From Micromonospora echinospora (lineage in GTDB: Bacteria; Actinomycetota; Actinomycetes; Mycobacteriales; Micromonosporaceae), in NCBI RefSeq assembly GCF_900091495.1, contig NZ_LT607413.1, positions 2,356,001-2,420,000 of the forward strand: DNA of 64,000 bases, given 5' to 3'. Below, piece by piece: positions 56,090 through 64,000 of this stretch. Position numbers and translations under genes: made by a program. The notes under the pieces are model-generated. The model was given only the letters and a program-made list of their open reading frames with translations, was not told where the DNA came from and did not search any database. How positions within the stretch are numbered: the first letter of the stretch is position 1; every line of letters starts with the position of its first letter.

Positions 56090-57483
56090 GGGGGCTGTCT
56101 CGCCAACGGTGTTTCCGGCGATCTTGGTTAGTAGGTTTCAGCGGCCGGGAAGCGGTCGCTGAAGGTGATGGCGAAGGCGTTCAACGCGGGTTTCCAACGC
56201 ATCGTCCATCGGGTCCTGCCGGCTCCGGTGGGATCCAGGGACCGGGTCACCAGGTACAGACACTTCAACGCGGCCTGCTCGTTCGGGAAGTGGCCGCGGG
56301 CCTTCACGGCCCGCCGGTAGCGGGCGTTCAACGACTCGATCGCGTTGGTCGAGCAGATGACCTTGCGGATCTCCAGGTCGTAGTCGAGGAACGGGATGAA
56401 CTCGGCCCAGGCGTTGTCCCACAACCGGATCACCGCCGGATACCGGCCGCCCCACTTCTCCGCCAGGTCGTCGAACGCCGCCCTCGCGGCAGTGGCGTTG
56501 ACCGCCGTGTAAATCGGTTTGATGTCACGCTTCAGTTCGTCCCAGTACCTGCGGGAGGTCAACCGGAACGTGTTGCGGATCAGATGGATCACGCAGGTCT
56601 GCACCACCGTGCGGGGCCACACGTTCGTCACGACCTCGGGCAGGCCCTTGAGGCCGTCGCAGACCAGAAAGAACACGTCCTTCACACCCCGGTTACGCAG
56701 GTCGGTCAGCACGCTCATCCAGAACTTCGCGCCCTCACCGCCCGTGCCCGCCCACAGGCCGAGGATGTCCTTCTCGCCGTCAAGGGTGACCCCGATCGCG
56801 GCGTAGAACGGCCGGTTCGCGACCTGCCCGTCACGCACCTTGACCACGATCGCGTCGATGAACACCGCCGCGTAGATCTCGTCCAACGGCCGGTGGGACC
56901 AGTCGACCATCTCCTCGATGACCTTGTCGGTGATCCGGGAGATCGTCTCCTTCGACACCGACGCCCCATAGATCTCCGCAAAGTGCGCCGAGATCTCCCC
57001 GGTCGTCAAACCCTTGGCATACAACGACAACACGACCTCGTCGACCCCTGACAGGCGCCGCTGCCGCTTCCGCACGATCCGGGGCTCGAACGTGCCGGCC
57101 CGATCCCGTGGCACGTTGATCTCCACCGGCCCGCTGGCGTCGGTCAGCACCGTCTTCGGCCGGCTGCCGTTGCGGATGTTGCCCGACCCCGCACCGGCCG
57201 AGTCATGCTTCTCGTAACCGAGGTGCTCGGTCATCTCCTCGTTGAGCGCGGTCTCCAGAACCGTCTTCGTCAACTGCTTCAACAGGCCGTCCGGGCCGGT
57301 CAGCGACAGCCCTTGCTCCTTCGCGGCTCGCACCAGGTCGGCAGCGGCCTTCGCCTCGGCCGACTGATCAGCCTTAGCCTTCCTCGGGCTTACATCGTTC
57401 GATGTCGCGGTCATCACGGCACCCTCCTCACCAGGCACAACGCCCGATGGGTCAGGCCGGAAACACCGTTAGATCCACAGACC
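56090..57483 (-). mobile_element. IS256-family insertion sequence
   Basis: About 1.39 kb. The ends are imperfect inverted repeats sharing AACGGTGTTTCCGG (56105-56118; complement at 57457-57470) with GGGCTGT/GGTCTGT at the tips. The 8-bp sequence CGACACCG occurs just outside both ends (56082-56089 and 57484-57491), the duplication size expected for IS256. Confidence 0.85.
56128..57414 (-). CDS. IS256-family (mutator) transposase
   Basis: 428 residues from ATG 57414; an upstream ATG at 57438 is possible. Mutator-type transposase with DDE residues in FIDAIVVKVRDG, LVCDGLKGLPEV (followed by the family block QTCVIHLIRNTFR) and STNAIESLNARYRRA. The N-terminal helical domain contains EEMTEHLGYEKHD and NIRNGSRPKTV. 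Intact and inside an element with recognisable ends, so it may be active. Confidence 0.95.
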   Translation of the reverse strand: MTATSNDVSPRKAKADQSAEAKAAADLVRAAKEQGLSLTGPDGLLKQLTKTVLETALNEEMTEHLGYEKHDSAGAGSGNIRNGSRPKTVLTDASGPVEINVPRDRAGTFEPRIVRKRQRRLSGVDEVVLSLYAKGLTTGEISAHFAEIYGASVSKETISRITDKVIEEMVDWSHRPLDEIYAAVFIDAIVVKVRDGQVANRPFYAAIGVTLDGEKDILGLWAGTGGEGAKFWMSVLTDLRNRGVKDVFFLVCDGLKGLPEVVTNVWPRTVVQTCVIHLIRNTFRLTSRRYWDELKRDIKPIYTAVNATAARAAFDDLAEKWGGRYPAVIRLWDNAWAEFIPFLDYDLEIRKVICSTNAIESLNARYRRAVKARGHFPNEQAALKCLYLVTRSLDPTGAGRTRWTMRWKPALNAFAITFSDRFPAAETY

Positions 57484-57499
57484 CGACACCGCGATGTTC

Positions 57500-58280
57500 A
57501 ACCTGGGGGTTCTGCTTGCCGAGCGTGGTGATGGTGAGGAGGCGGAGCAGTGGTTCCGGCGGGCCATCGATGCCGGCCACATCGGGGCGGTGTTCAACCT
57601 GGGGGTTCTGTTCGCCGGGCGTGGTCGCCAGAAGGAGGCGGAGCAGTGGTACCGGCGGGCCATCGATGCCGGCCACATCGGGGCGATGTTCAACCTGGGG
57701 GTTCTGCTTGCTGAGCGTGGTGATGGCGAGGAGGCGGAGCAGTGGTTCTGGCGGGCTGCCGACGCCGGCGACACCGAGGCGATGAGCAACCTGGGGGTTC
57801 TGCTTGCTGAGCGTGGTGATGGCGAGGAGGCGGAGCAGTGGTACCGGCAGGCTGCCGACGCCGGCCACACCGGGGCGGTTTTCAACCTGGGGCTTCTGTT
57901 CGTTGAGCGTGGTGAGGGCGAGGAGGCGGAGCAGTGGTTCTGGCGGGCTGCCGACGCCGGCGACACCGAGGCGATGTTCAACTTGGGGGTTCTGTTCGCC
58001 GGGCGTGGTCGCCAGGAGGAGGCGGAGCAGTGGTACCGGCGGGCTGCCGACGCCGGCCACATCGGGGCGATGTTCAACTTGGGGGTTCTGTTCGCCGGGC
58101 GTGGTCGCCAGGAGGAGGCGGAGCAGTGGTACCGGCGGGCCATCGATGCCGGCGACACCGGGGCGATGAGCAACCTGGGGGTTCTGCTTGCGAAGCGTGG
58201 TGATGGCGAGGAGGCGGAGCAGTGGTTCCGGCGGGCTGCCGACGCCGGCGACACCGGGGCGGTTTTCAACCTGGGGCTTC
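57500..58280 (+). repeat. Tandem 96-bp repeats encoding 32-residue units
   Basis: Nine occurrences of the AACCTGGGG/AACTTGGGG start, spaced exactly 96 bp (57500, 57596, 57692 and onward). Units are nearly identical at DNA level and alternate between a few versions (AERGDGEEAEQWF and AGRGRQEEAEQWY types), which points to recent amplification or gene conversion. Confidence 0.9.
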
Positions 58281-58472
58281 TGTTCGCTGAGCGTGGTGAT
58301 GGCGAGCAGACCGAGAGGTAGCCCATCCACAGCCGAACCAAATGCCGGCGTCGCCGTGTCTGGTCCCGCATGATGCTTGACGGAACGGCGTCGGAGGATG
58401 CTTGACGCCTGGTCGTGATCGATTAGGCCGTGCCCTGGTGCTGGGATCGATCGTAGGGGTTAGCCTCCCGGC

Positions 58473-58898
58473 GTGACCCGAGATCTGCCACGCGAGATCA
58501 AGAGGCTGGGTAAGGCTGAGCTGGTCGCACTCGCGCAGCGGGCGAGGGACCTGCATCTCGGCGTCGGTCGGCGCGCCGACTGGATCACCGAGCACGTCGA
58601 GCACAGCCGTGCGGCGATCATGCGGGCGATCCTGTTCGAGCCCAGCCCGCAGCCCTGCTACCGCACCCTTGTTCTCGCGCACCGCCTGGATGGCAGCGTG
58701 GAGCACTTCCCCCTCGACGTGCTCCCCGGTGACTTCGCCGCGTTGCCGGACGTGAGCTCCGCCGAGCTGCTCAAGCTGACGCGGTGGGCGTTGTCCTGGG
58801 TACCGATCAGTGATCTGCCCGCCGAGTACCAGGCCGAGTGGGATCGGGCACGCCGGGGTGAATCCCTGGAGCCGCCCGGTGGGTGTCCGAGGCCCTGA
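58473..58898 (+). CDS. Unknown small protein within the IS481-family element
   Basis: 141 residues from GTG 58473. Helical and charged (LPREIKRLGKAELVALAQRA, ADWITEHVEHSRAAIMRAIL), then PCYRTLVLAHRLDGSVEHFPLDVLPGDF and WVPISDLPAEYQAEWDRARRG. Its end overlaps the end of the convergent transposase gene by about 90 bp. It lies inside the element's ends, so it is a likely passenger gene. Function unknown. Confidence 0.5.
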   Translation: MTRDLPREIKRLGKAELVALAQRARDLHLGVGRRADWITEHVEHSRAAIMRAILFEPSPQPCYRTLVLAHRLDGSVEHFPLDVLPGDFAALPDVSSAELLKLTRWALSWVPISDLPAEYQAEWDRARRGESLEPPGGCPRP

Positions 58899-60669
58899 TG
58901 TGGTGGTGGGCTTTGGTGCGGGTCAGACCGGTGGTGCTGCGCCGAGGGACGGCGTTGATCGGGCTGGTGGCGTCGTAGACGGTGACGGTGTGCTCGTCGA
59001 GAACGACGGAGACCACCTTGCGGGCATGGACCTTGCCGACTTGGATTCTCTGTCCGGCGACTTGGATGCTGCCGTTGATGGATACGACTCGTTCCGCGCT
59101 CGGGGTGGCCGCTGGTGGCGGGATTGCGGATGCTGGGCGGGCGTCGCGGATGCGGGCGCAGGCGGTGGGCGGGAGTGGGCAGCGCAGGGTGCGGCGCAGT
59201 TGCCCGGCGTTGTCGATGACGTGCAGGAGGATGCCGTCGAGGCGGACCCGGACGCGTTGACCGGCAAGCGGCATGCCGACGCTGATCTGTCGGCCGCTGA
59301 TGCTGATGCCGCCGCAGGCGTTAACGACCCGGTCGACTTCGACGGCGGTGGTCTGCGTCTCAGCCGGCGGTAGTGGCGGTAGACCGGCGGGGATACCGCC
59401 GTCGGCCAGCAACCGGGTCAGGTCACGTTGGGACAGTCGGGACGGGCTGGACTTGATGCGGGCGCCGTCGGCGGTCAGGACGTGCAGCCGGTCGGTGTCG
59501 ACCCAGATCGTCACCGGGGTGCCGGCGAGGCCGGGGCCGAGCCACACCTGCTGCTGAGCGACGGTCAGGTTCCCCGACGGCGGCACGACCCGAACCAACT
59601 GCACCGGCTGCGGACGAGCGGTGGACACGGTCACCGATGCGGCGTCGACCACGACGGCGGGTGGCGTTCTCTGAGCCGGCGGCACGGCGGGTAGCAGCCC
59701 GGCCGGCAAACGCAGCGGCAGGCCCTCTGCGGCGGAGCGCACCAGTTCGCCGGTGGGGCGATGAAACCGGTCGGCGGGGAAGGCGTCATCGATGCCCTGG
59801 TGCGGCCGGTCGTGGTTGTATTCGGCGACGAACGCGTCCACCGCGGCCTGGGCCTCCTCCAGGGTGGCGAACACCCGCCCGTCCAGGCATTCACCCTGCA
59901 GGCTCTGGTGAAACCGTTCCACCTTCCCCGTGGTAGTCGGGGAACGAGGCTTGGTGTTGCGGGCCACGATGCCGTTCTCCCGGCACATCCGCTCGAACAA
60001 CACCTCACCCGGACGGGGCTTGGTGAACCGGCCGGTGAACTGCTTGCCGTTGTCGGTCAGCACCTCACCCGGCACCCCGAACCGGGCCAGAGCAGCAGCG
60101 AACGCGGCACACACGGCCCGGCCGGTGGCCCGACGCACCACCGTGGCGATCACGCAATAGCGGGAGTGGTCATCCAGACCAGTGACCACCTTCGCCTCGG
60201 TGCCGTCAGCGAGCAGGACACCACCGACGATGTCCATCTGCCACAACTCCATCGGCTCCGGCCGTTCCCACCGTCGATAGTCCTCCCGCCGACGCTTACG
60301 AGGCACCGCCAGCACCAGGTTATTGCGCCGCAGGATCCGATACACCGTCGCCCGAGCCGGTGGTGGAGTCACCCCGCGACGACCCGCCTCGAACCGCAAC
60401 CGCCGCGGACCCCACCGCGGATGATCCCGCCGCAGCTCACACACCAACGCCTCCGTCGCGGCGTCAACCCGGTGCGGGCAGACATGCGGACGATGCGACC
60501 GGTCCTCCAAGCCCTTGACGCCCTCGGCGGCATACCGGGCCAGCCAGTTGTGAATCGTCTGCCGCGACACCCCATACCGGGCGGCGACCTCCGTCTTCGG
60601 CGTCCCACCCAAGCACTCCATCACGGCGTGAAACCGCTGCTCCATAACGCTTAACTCCGCAAGCCTCAC
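58807..60669 (-). CDS. IS481-family transposase with long C-terminal extension
   Basis: 620 residues from the start at 60669. N-terminal HTH (EVAARYGVSRQTIHNWLARY), then the integrase core with Asp in LWQMDIVGGVLLADG, Asp in GEVLTDNGKQFTG and Glu in TTTGKVERFHQSLQGECLDG: the full DDE set. After AEYNHDRPHQG (about residue 290) follow ~320 more residues with repeated beta-type segments (GPGLAGTPVTIWVDTDRLHV, ISGRQISVGMPLAGQRVRVR, SIQVAGQRIQVGKVHARKVV). This makes it clearly longer than common IS481 transposases (about 300-400). The extension looks like three copies of a small DNA-binding barrel. Confidence 0.88.
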   Translation of the reverse strand: MRLAELSVMEQRFHAVMECLGGTPKTEVAARYGVSRQTIHNWLARYAAEGVKGLEDRSHRPHVCPHRVDAATEALVCELRRDHPRWGPRRLRFEAGRRGVTPPPARATVYRILRRNNLVLAVPRKRRREDYRRWERPEPMELWQMDIVGGVLLADGTEAKVVTGLDDHSRYCVIATVVRRATGRAVCAAFAAALARFGVPGEVLTDNGKQFTGRFTKPRPGEVLFERMCRENGIVARNTKPRSPTTTGKVERFHQSLQGECLDGRVFATLEEAQAAVDAFVAEYNHDRPHQGIDDAFPADRFHRPTGELVRSAAEGLPLRLPAGLLPAVPPAQRTPPAVVVDAASVTVSTARPQPVQLVRVVPPSGNLTVAQQQVWLGPGLAGTPVTIWVDTDRLHVLTADGARIKSSPSRLSQRDLTRLLADGGIPAGLPPLPPAETQTTAVEVDRVVNACGGISISGRQISVGMPLAGQRVRVRLDGILLHVIDNAGQLRRTLRCPLPPTACARIRDARPASAIPPPAATPSAERVVSINGSIQVAGQRIQVGKVHARKVVSVVLDEHTVTVYDATSPINAVPRRSTTGLTRTKAHHHIRASDTHRAAPGIHPGVPDPTRPGTRRADH

Positions 60670-60772
60670 CCGGTGCTCCTCCCGCCTGAGTTACAGACGC
60701 AACGAGCACCAGGCCGACCAGGTGTCAAACGTCAACCGAGGCCGCCGTGTCAAGCATCAACCGGCGTAGGAC

Positions 60773-61826
60773 ACCGGGCGAGGATCGCAACTCGGTTGCC
60801 GCCGGCGTGGCGCGACACATCCACACGCTGCGCCCGGCCACCGCGCCGGGCGAGGATCGCAACACGTCGACGCCCCCATCGTCGCGGTGACCGTCTACGC
60901 GCTGCGCCCGGCCACCGCGCCGGGCGAGGATCGCAACTACATGGCGGTGCCGTGGCTGCTCGACTCCTTCAACGCTGCGCCCGGCCACCGCGCCGGGCGA
61001 GGATCGCAACGCCGCCGTGGCGACCAGGTCGGCGGCGAAGTCCGGGCTGCGCCCGGCCACCGCGCCGGGCGAGGATCGCAACCTCGGGCGTCGGGCCGGG
61101 CGGGGGGCCGTCGACGAGCAGCTGCGCCCGGCCACCGCGCCGGGCGAGGATCGCAACTCCAGCCCGAACGTGAGTCCGCCGGCGAAGTTGGACGCTGCGC
61201 CCGGCCACCGCGCCGGGCGAGGATCGCAACCCCCTGGAGCTGGGGCCGTTCAGGTGGACGATGAAGGCTGCGCCCGGCCACCGCGCCGGGCGAGGATCGC
61301 AACCACAGGCGGGCAATGGCGTTGAAGCCGGACCGGAACGGGCTGCGCCCGGCCACCGCGCCGGGCGAGGATCGCAACACGCCCATGCAGACCACGCCGC
61401 CGATCGTGGAGCGCACGCTGCGCCCGGCCACCGCGCCGGGCGAGGATCGCAACGCTGTCATTCGCTACCGGCCCGGCGATGACCCGACCGTGCTGCGCCC
61501 GGCCACCGCGCCGGGCGAGGATCGCAACGGCGAGCAGTCGTACGGCGAGGGCGACGACCCAATCGCGTGCTGCGCCCGGCCACCGCGCCGGGCGAGGATC
61601 GCAACAGTGCGGTGACGGTGGACCTGGTCGCGTCGCCGGAGCTGCTGCGCCCGGCCACCGCGCCGGGCGAGGATCGCAACGGCTACATCACCTGACCGGG
61701 CGCGATGCCCGGCCCGATGCTGCGCCCGGCCACCGCGCCGGGCGAGGATCGCAACGTCGTACCTGGAGGTACCCATGGAGTACGGACCCACCCGCTGCGT
61801 CCGGCCACCGCGCCGGGCGAGGAACG
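60773..61826 (+). CRISPR. CRISPR array, 15 repeats and 14 spacers, without cas genes
   Basis: The 37-bp repeat begins GCTGCGCCCGGCCACC and ends GGGCGAGGATCGCAAC. The inner part can fold as a hairpin, GCCCGGC-CACCGC-GCCGGGC. Thirteen copies (starts 60827, 60901, 60974, 61046, 61121, 61194, 61267, 61342, 61417, 61492, 61569, 61644, 61719) look identical. The first copy (to 60791) is damaged on its 5' side by the IS481-family end. The last (61794) has one base change and loses its 3' end at about 61823. Spacers are 35-40 bp and all differ. No cas gene lies within the window. The type cannot be fixed from the repeat alone. Confidence 0.97.
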
Positions 61827-62151
61827 TGTAGTGCATCTTCGTCGTCGGTCGGATCCGGGTCCTGGTCGACAGCCAGTACCGCAACCACCGGGCGGTCGTC
61901 CACGACCGGCCGGCCTGCTGCTCGCGTGAAAGGAGCAGGAGTTCGTCCCGAGCCTCCCGCGCCGCCGCTTCCGACGCGTAGCCACCTCGGCGTACCCGTT
62001 CCGCCTGTCCGAGCAGATTCCGCGTGGAGCAGTGAAAGTACCAACTTCCATGGTCACGCTCCGGCAACTTCGCACAGGTCTTGCCCAGCGTTCGGCGGGT
62101 TACCGGGTCCAGGCAGCCGCACCGCTTCACGATCGCGCCGTAGCTTCTCAT
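61826..62151 (-). pseudogene. Tyrosine integrase, N-terminal remnant joined to the CRISPR array
   Basis: From ATG 62151, after GGGAG: MRSYGAIVKRCGCLDPVTRR, LGKTCAKLPERDHGSWYFHC, RRGGYASEAAAREARDELLL, WTTARWLRYWLSTRTRIRPTT and MHYTF. This is the arm-binding and start of the core-binding domain of phage/AICE-type integrases. At about 61826 it passes straight into the last CRISPR repeat. The catalytic domain is missing, so the gene is dead. Confidence 0.75.
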
Positions 62152-62499
62152 CGCTTTTCTCCCTTTGTCGATGGTGGTCACACCCTGACGCAGGGAGTCT
62201 GGGTAAAAATCGTTTTCCGCGCCGGTTCACGTATTCGGCCGACTACGAGTCATTCGGTGCGAATAAAAGGCTTCGGTCCGGCCCCGTGGTCCGGGATTGG
62301 ACCTTGGTCCGGGACCGGGTCGGAAGGGACGTCGGGTTCTGCAAGCAGTGACACGGAGCCTGCGGACGCTTCCCAGCCACGCCTGTGCCAGGTACCTCCT
62401 GCGAGCGTCGGTGTGACCCGGCCGCACTTTCGGGTGATTTGTTCGTTGCTGGGTGTGACGGTCGGGGTCGTGCCGGACATAAGCACGGTAGGAGGTGCC
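62152..62499. promoter_or_regulatory. Region upstream of the ECF sigma-factor gene
   Basis: About 350 bp without a supported gene. It should include the promoter of the sigma-factor operon. GGAGG at 62491-62495 is the ribosome site. The boundary between the mobile island and the ordinary chromosome probably lies here. Confidence 0.4.
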
Positions 62500-63048
62500 A
62501 TGGACGTCGCGGAGAAGCAGTTCACCGAGCTGTACGGACGCCATCACGGGGACGTGTGGCGGTACGTGGCTCGGCGGGTCGTCGGGTCTGACGTCGGCGA
62601 TGTCGTCGCTGAGGTCTTCCTGGTGGCGTGGCGACGTCTGAGTGATGTTCCGTCCGGGTCGGCATTGCCATGGTTGTACGGGGTGGCCCGGCTGGTGCTG
62701 GCGAACGAGGCCAGAGGCCGACGGCGATGGCAGGAGTTGACGCTGCGGGTCGCGGCGGAGCCGGACCGGTCGGTGACGGTGGATCACGCGGACGAGGTGG
62801 TCAGCCAGCATGACATCGCGGTCGCGTTCAGCCGGCTACCTGACGCCGACCAGGAGGTTCTACGCCTGGTGGCCTGGGAACGGCTGACCGCTGCCGAGGC
62901 TGCGGTCGTCCTCGGACAGTCGCGGGCGACCTGCGCGATGCGGCTGATGCGGGCCCGGCGACGGCTTCGGGCACAACTAGGGGCGGCTGGTGAAGGTACG
63001 CAGCGGGTGCCGCGGACGGTTCCGTCGATGTCGGATTGGGGTGGATAG
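62500..63048 (+). CDS. ECF-type RNA polymerase sigma factor
   Basis: 182 residues from ATG 62500 behind GGAGG; the long open frame upstream is not needed. Region 2: FTELYGRHHGDVWRYVARRV, then DVVAEVFLVAWRRL and ALPWLYGVARLVLANEARG (about 8-75). Region 4: AFSRLPDADQEVLRLVAWERL, LTAAEAAVVLGQSRATCAMRLMRARRRL (about 110-165), a typical sigma-70 region-4 HTH. The next gene starts 2 bp after its stop and is of the CU044_5270 type, the usual partner of this sigma group. Confidence 0.93.
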   Translation: MDVAEKQFTELYGRHHGDVWRYVARRVVGSDVGDVVAEVFLVAWRRLSDVPSGSALPWLYGVARLVLANEARGRRRWQELTLRVAAEPDRSVTVDHADEVVSQHDIAVAFSRLPDADQEVLRLVAWERLTAAEAAVVLGQSRATCAMRLMRARRRLRAQLGAAGEGTQRVPRTVPSMSDWGG

Positions 63049-63050
63049 AG

Positions 63051-64000
63051 ATGAACGCCGTCAACGAGGTGCGTCAACTGTTGAGCGGTCTGGATCCGGC
63101 GCAGGGCATCCAGCCTGCGGATGACGAGCGGCGCGCGCGGGACCTGGCCCGCATCCTCGCCTCCGACCAGTCCCTGCGTGCTGCCAGGCAGGCAGGTTCG
63201 CGGCGGCGCCTCGTGTGGGGGGTCGCCGCAGCGGCGGTCCTGATGGTGGCTGCTGGCGGGGTAGCGGTGGAGACGCTTCGAGAGCCGCAGCCCGCGTACG
63301 CGGCCACCCCCGCGCTCCTCACCTACAGGCAATCGGCGAACGCGGAACCGGCCGGCTCCAGGTTGCGGCGTCTGGCCGCTGTGGCGGCGGCACAGCCGGC
63401 GCTCGATCGACCGGCAGGGACGGTGGAGCACCTGGAGTCGGCGAACTGGTTCCTGAACTCGTCAATCTCGGGCGGTCGGGCGACATCGGCTGTCGTACCG
63501 CAGGAGTGGCGCTCCTGGCGCAGCGACGACGGCGCCGGCCGCATGGTTAAGAAGGAACTGCCCCCGACGTTCCGGTCGGACGCTGACCGGCGTGAGTGGC
63601 AGCGGCGGGGCAGCCGGGTCGACTCATCGCAGGAGACGCGGGACTTCGCGGCTGGCGGGTTCTACAGCCGCTTCCAGGGCGCGGTGCCCACGGACGTCGC
63701 CGAACTGCGCGGATGGCTGACCGCAGGTGCGTCCGCGCACGAGGCGCCGGTGCAGTATCTGGAGGATGTCGCCGAGCTCGCGGGCGTGCGGCTGCTGAAC
63801 CCGGCGCAGCGTGCGGCGGTGCTCAGACTGCTGGCCGACCTACCGGGCATTACGGCGACGGGGACCGTCACTGACCGGGCCGGACGCGTCGGAGAGGCGT
63901 TCTCGATTACGTCGAGCGCTCACGGCCTGCCTGCCCAGTACACGGTGATCGTCGATCCACACTCCGGTGCGCTGCTGGGATACGAGGAAATGCTGACCAC
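63051..64000 (+). CDS. CU044_5270-like membrane protein, partial at the window end
   Basis: Starts at ATG 63051, 2 bp after the sigma-factor stop, and is open to the last base (about 316 codons). The N-terminal cytoplasmic part (NEVRQLLSGLDPAQGIQPADD, DLARILASDQSL) leads to one membrane helix (LVWGVAAAAVLMVAAGGVAV, about residues 56-75). A large extracytoplasmic region follows (EWRSWRSDDGAGRMV, GFYSRFQGAVPTDVAELRGWL, YTVIVDPHSGALLGYEEML). That is the CU044_5270 layout. It may act as an anti-sigma or sensor partner of the ECF sigma factor; that role is inferred from the operon. Confidence 0.85.
   Translation, partial: MNAVNEVRQLLSGLDPAQGIQPADDERRARDLARILASDQSLRAARQAGSRRRLVWGVAAAAVLMVAAGGVAVETLREPQPAYAATPALLTYRQSANAEPAGSRLRRLAAVAAAQPALDRPAGTVEHLESANWFLNSSISGGRATSAVVPQEWRSWRSDDGAGRMVKKELPPTFRSDADRREWQRRGSRVDSSQETRDFAAGGFYSRFQGAVPTDVAELRGWLTAGASAHEAPVQYLEDVAELAGVRLLNPAQRAAVLRLLADLPGITATGTVTDRAGRVGEAFSITSSAHGLPAQYTVIVDPHSGALLGYEEMLT

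Larger units (their letters stand above)
54703..58321 (+). pseudogene. Membrane-anchored P-loop NTPase with 32-residue (TPR/Sel1-like) repeats, split by an IS256 element
   Basis: The left part (54703-56089) has an N-terminal membrane helix (WVVVVVSAVAVAVPVVYFLV), a second hydrophobic segment, Walker A LLHGKAAAGKSRS (~140), VVWLDDLERF (Walker B) and VVVATIRDEELS. It reaches the first repeat (ADHAWRTAADAGDT) and runs into the IS. The right part (57492-58321) holds nine NLG motifs in 32-residue units (NLGVLLAERGDGEEAEQW). Joining 56089 to 57492 gives one in-frame gene of 738 residues ending in EQTER-stop. The architecture (NTPase plus helical repeats on a membrane anchor) resembles STAND-type conflict proteins of actinomycetes. 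Function is inferred; the disruption is certain. Confidence 0.8.
58371..60760 (-). mobile_element. IS481-family element with doubled ends
   Basis: The ends carry two copies each of a TGATGCTTGAC-type motif. Left: 58371-58383 and 58396-58412. Right, inverted: 60747-60760 and 60718-60737. The inner copies share GACRCCTGGTCG on both sides. The element contains the large transposase gene and a small plus-strand ORF. Its right end lies in the first repeat of the CRISPR array. No target duplication could be recognised. Confidence 0.65.

Noticed and set aside
57452..58371. Two ~300-codon minus-strand frames with regular repeats
   Set aside because: They only mirror the 96-bp repeats of the plus-strand gene.
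60773..61826. Assigning a CRISPR type from the repeat
   Set aside because: Without cas genes, the 37-bp repeat with a GATCGCAAC end does not decide the type.
60673..62351. Several repeat-containing frames on both strands (for example 60887-61264, 61479-62351)
   Set aside because: They are translations of the CRISPR repeats.

Overview
The window is high-GC actinomycete DNA. The gene content (FxLD-class lanthipeptide genes, many GTG starts, GTGA and ATGA stop/start overlaps, IS110, IS481, IS701 and IS256 elements, an ECF sigma factor followed by a CU044_5270-type gene) fits Micromonosporaceae or a close relative. The genus is an inference. Almost all of it is accessory DNA: a defence and mobile-element island that starts before base 1 and seems to end near 62.2 kb, where an ordinary sigma-factor operon begins.

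Layout. 1-7.1 kb: a tightly coupled operon of an SF2 helicase (5' end outside the window), a MORC-like GHKL ATPase and a PLD-type nuclease, then a methyltransferase of the phosphorothioation-associated type and an Mrr-like nuclease. 7.1-12.6 kb: an IS110 element with a probable bridge-RNA region, an IS5-like transposase remnant, a GmrSD-like (DUF262/DUF1524) protein and an IS701 remnant. 12.6-19.6 kb: unrecognised genes, including a convergent pair of distant paralogues, plus one broken gene. 19.9-25.3 kb: a 1,781-residue sacsin-like ATPase with a C-terminal DUF3883/PD-(D/E)XK-like region. 25.3-28.7 kb: a segment bounded by two copies of a tRNA-Arg(ACG) 3' end, holding divergent NYN and HEPN RNase-type genes. 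29.2-34.7 kb: an XRE-STAND-HEAT protein ending in a hexulose-6-phosphate-synthase-like barrel, coupled to a GNAT gene. Nearby is a second protein with the same XRE module joined to a SLOG/LOG domain and cut off by an IS3 fragment.

35.1-46.4 kb: an FxLD lanthipeptide cluster (methyltransferase, precursor, LanB, LanC, extra SpaB_C-like protein, helical protein, second methyltransferase, P-loop kinase). The second methyltransferase is split by a 1.4-kb IS5 element with 12-bp inverted repeats and a TGA target duplication. 46.7-54.7 kb: a DUF559-like nuclease gene, a tyrosine recombinase, small unknown genes, a frameshifted AlpA-like gene and a gene-free tract with several families of iteron-like repeats. 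54.7-58.3 kb: a membrane-anchored P-loop protein with 32-residue repeats, split by an IS256 element. 58.4-60.8 kb: an IS481-family element. 60.8-61.8 kb: a 15-repeat, 14-spacer CRISPR array with no cas genes, cut by the IS481 element on one side and joined to a truncated integrase on the other. 62.5-64 kb: ECF sigma factor and a CU044_5270-like protein that runs off the end.

The strongest candidates for something undescribed are the XRE-STAND-HEAT-HPS-like protein with its coupled acetyltransferase (29.2-32.9 kb), and the helicase/MORC/PLD/methyltransferase operon at the left end. A recurring theme is insertional inactivation: in two cases (lanthipeptide methyltransferase, repeat NTPase) removing the IS and one target copy restores one continuous reading frame. 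All functions are read from sequence motifs; no database search was possible.
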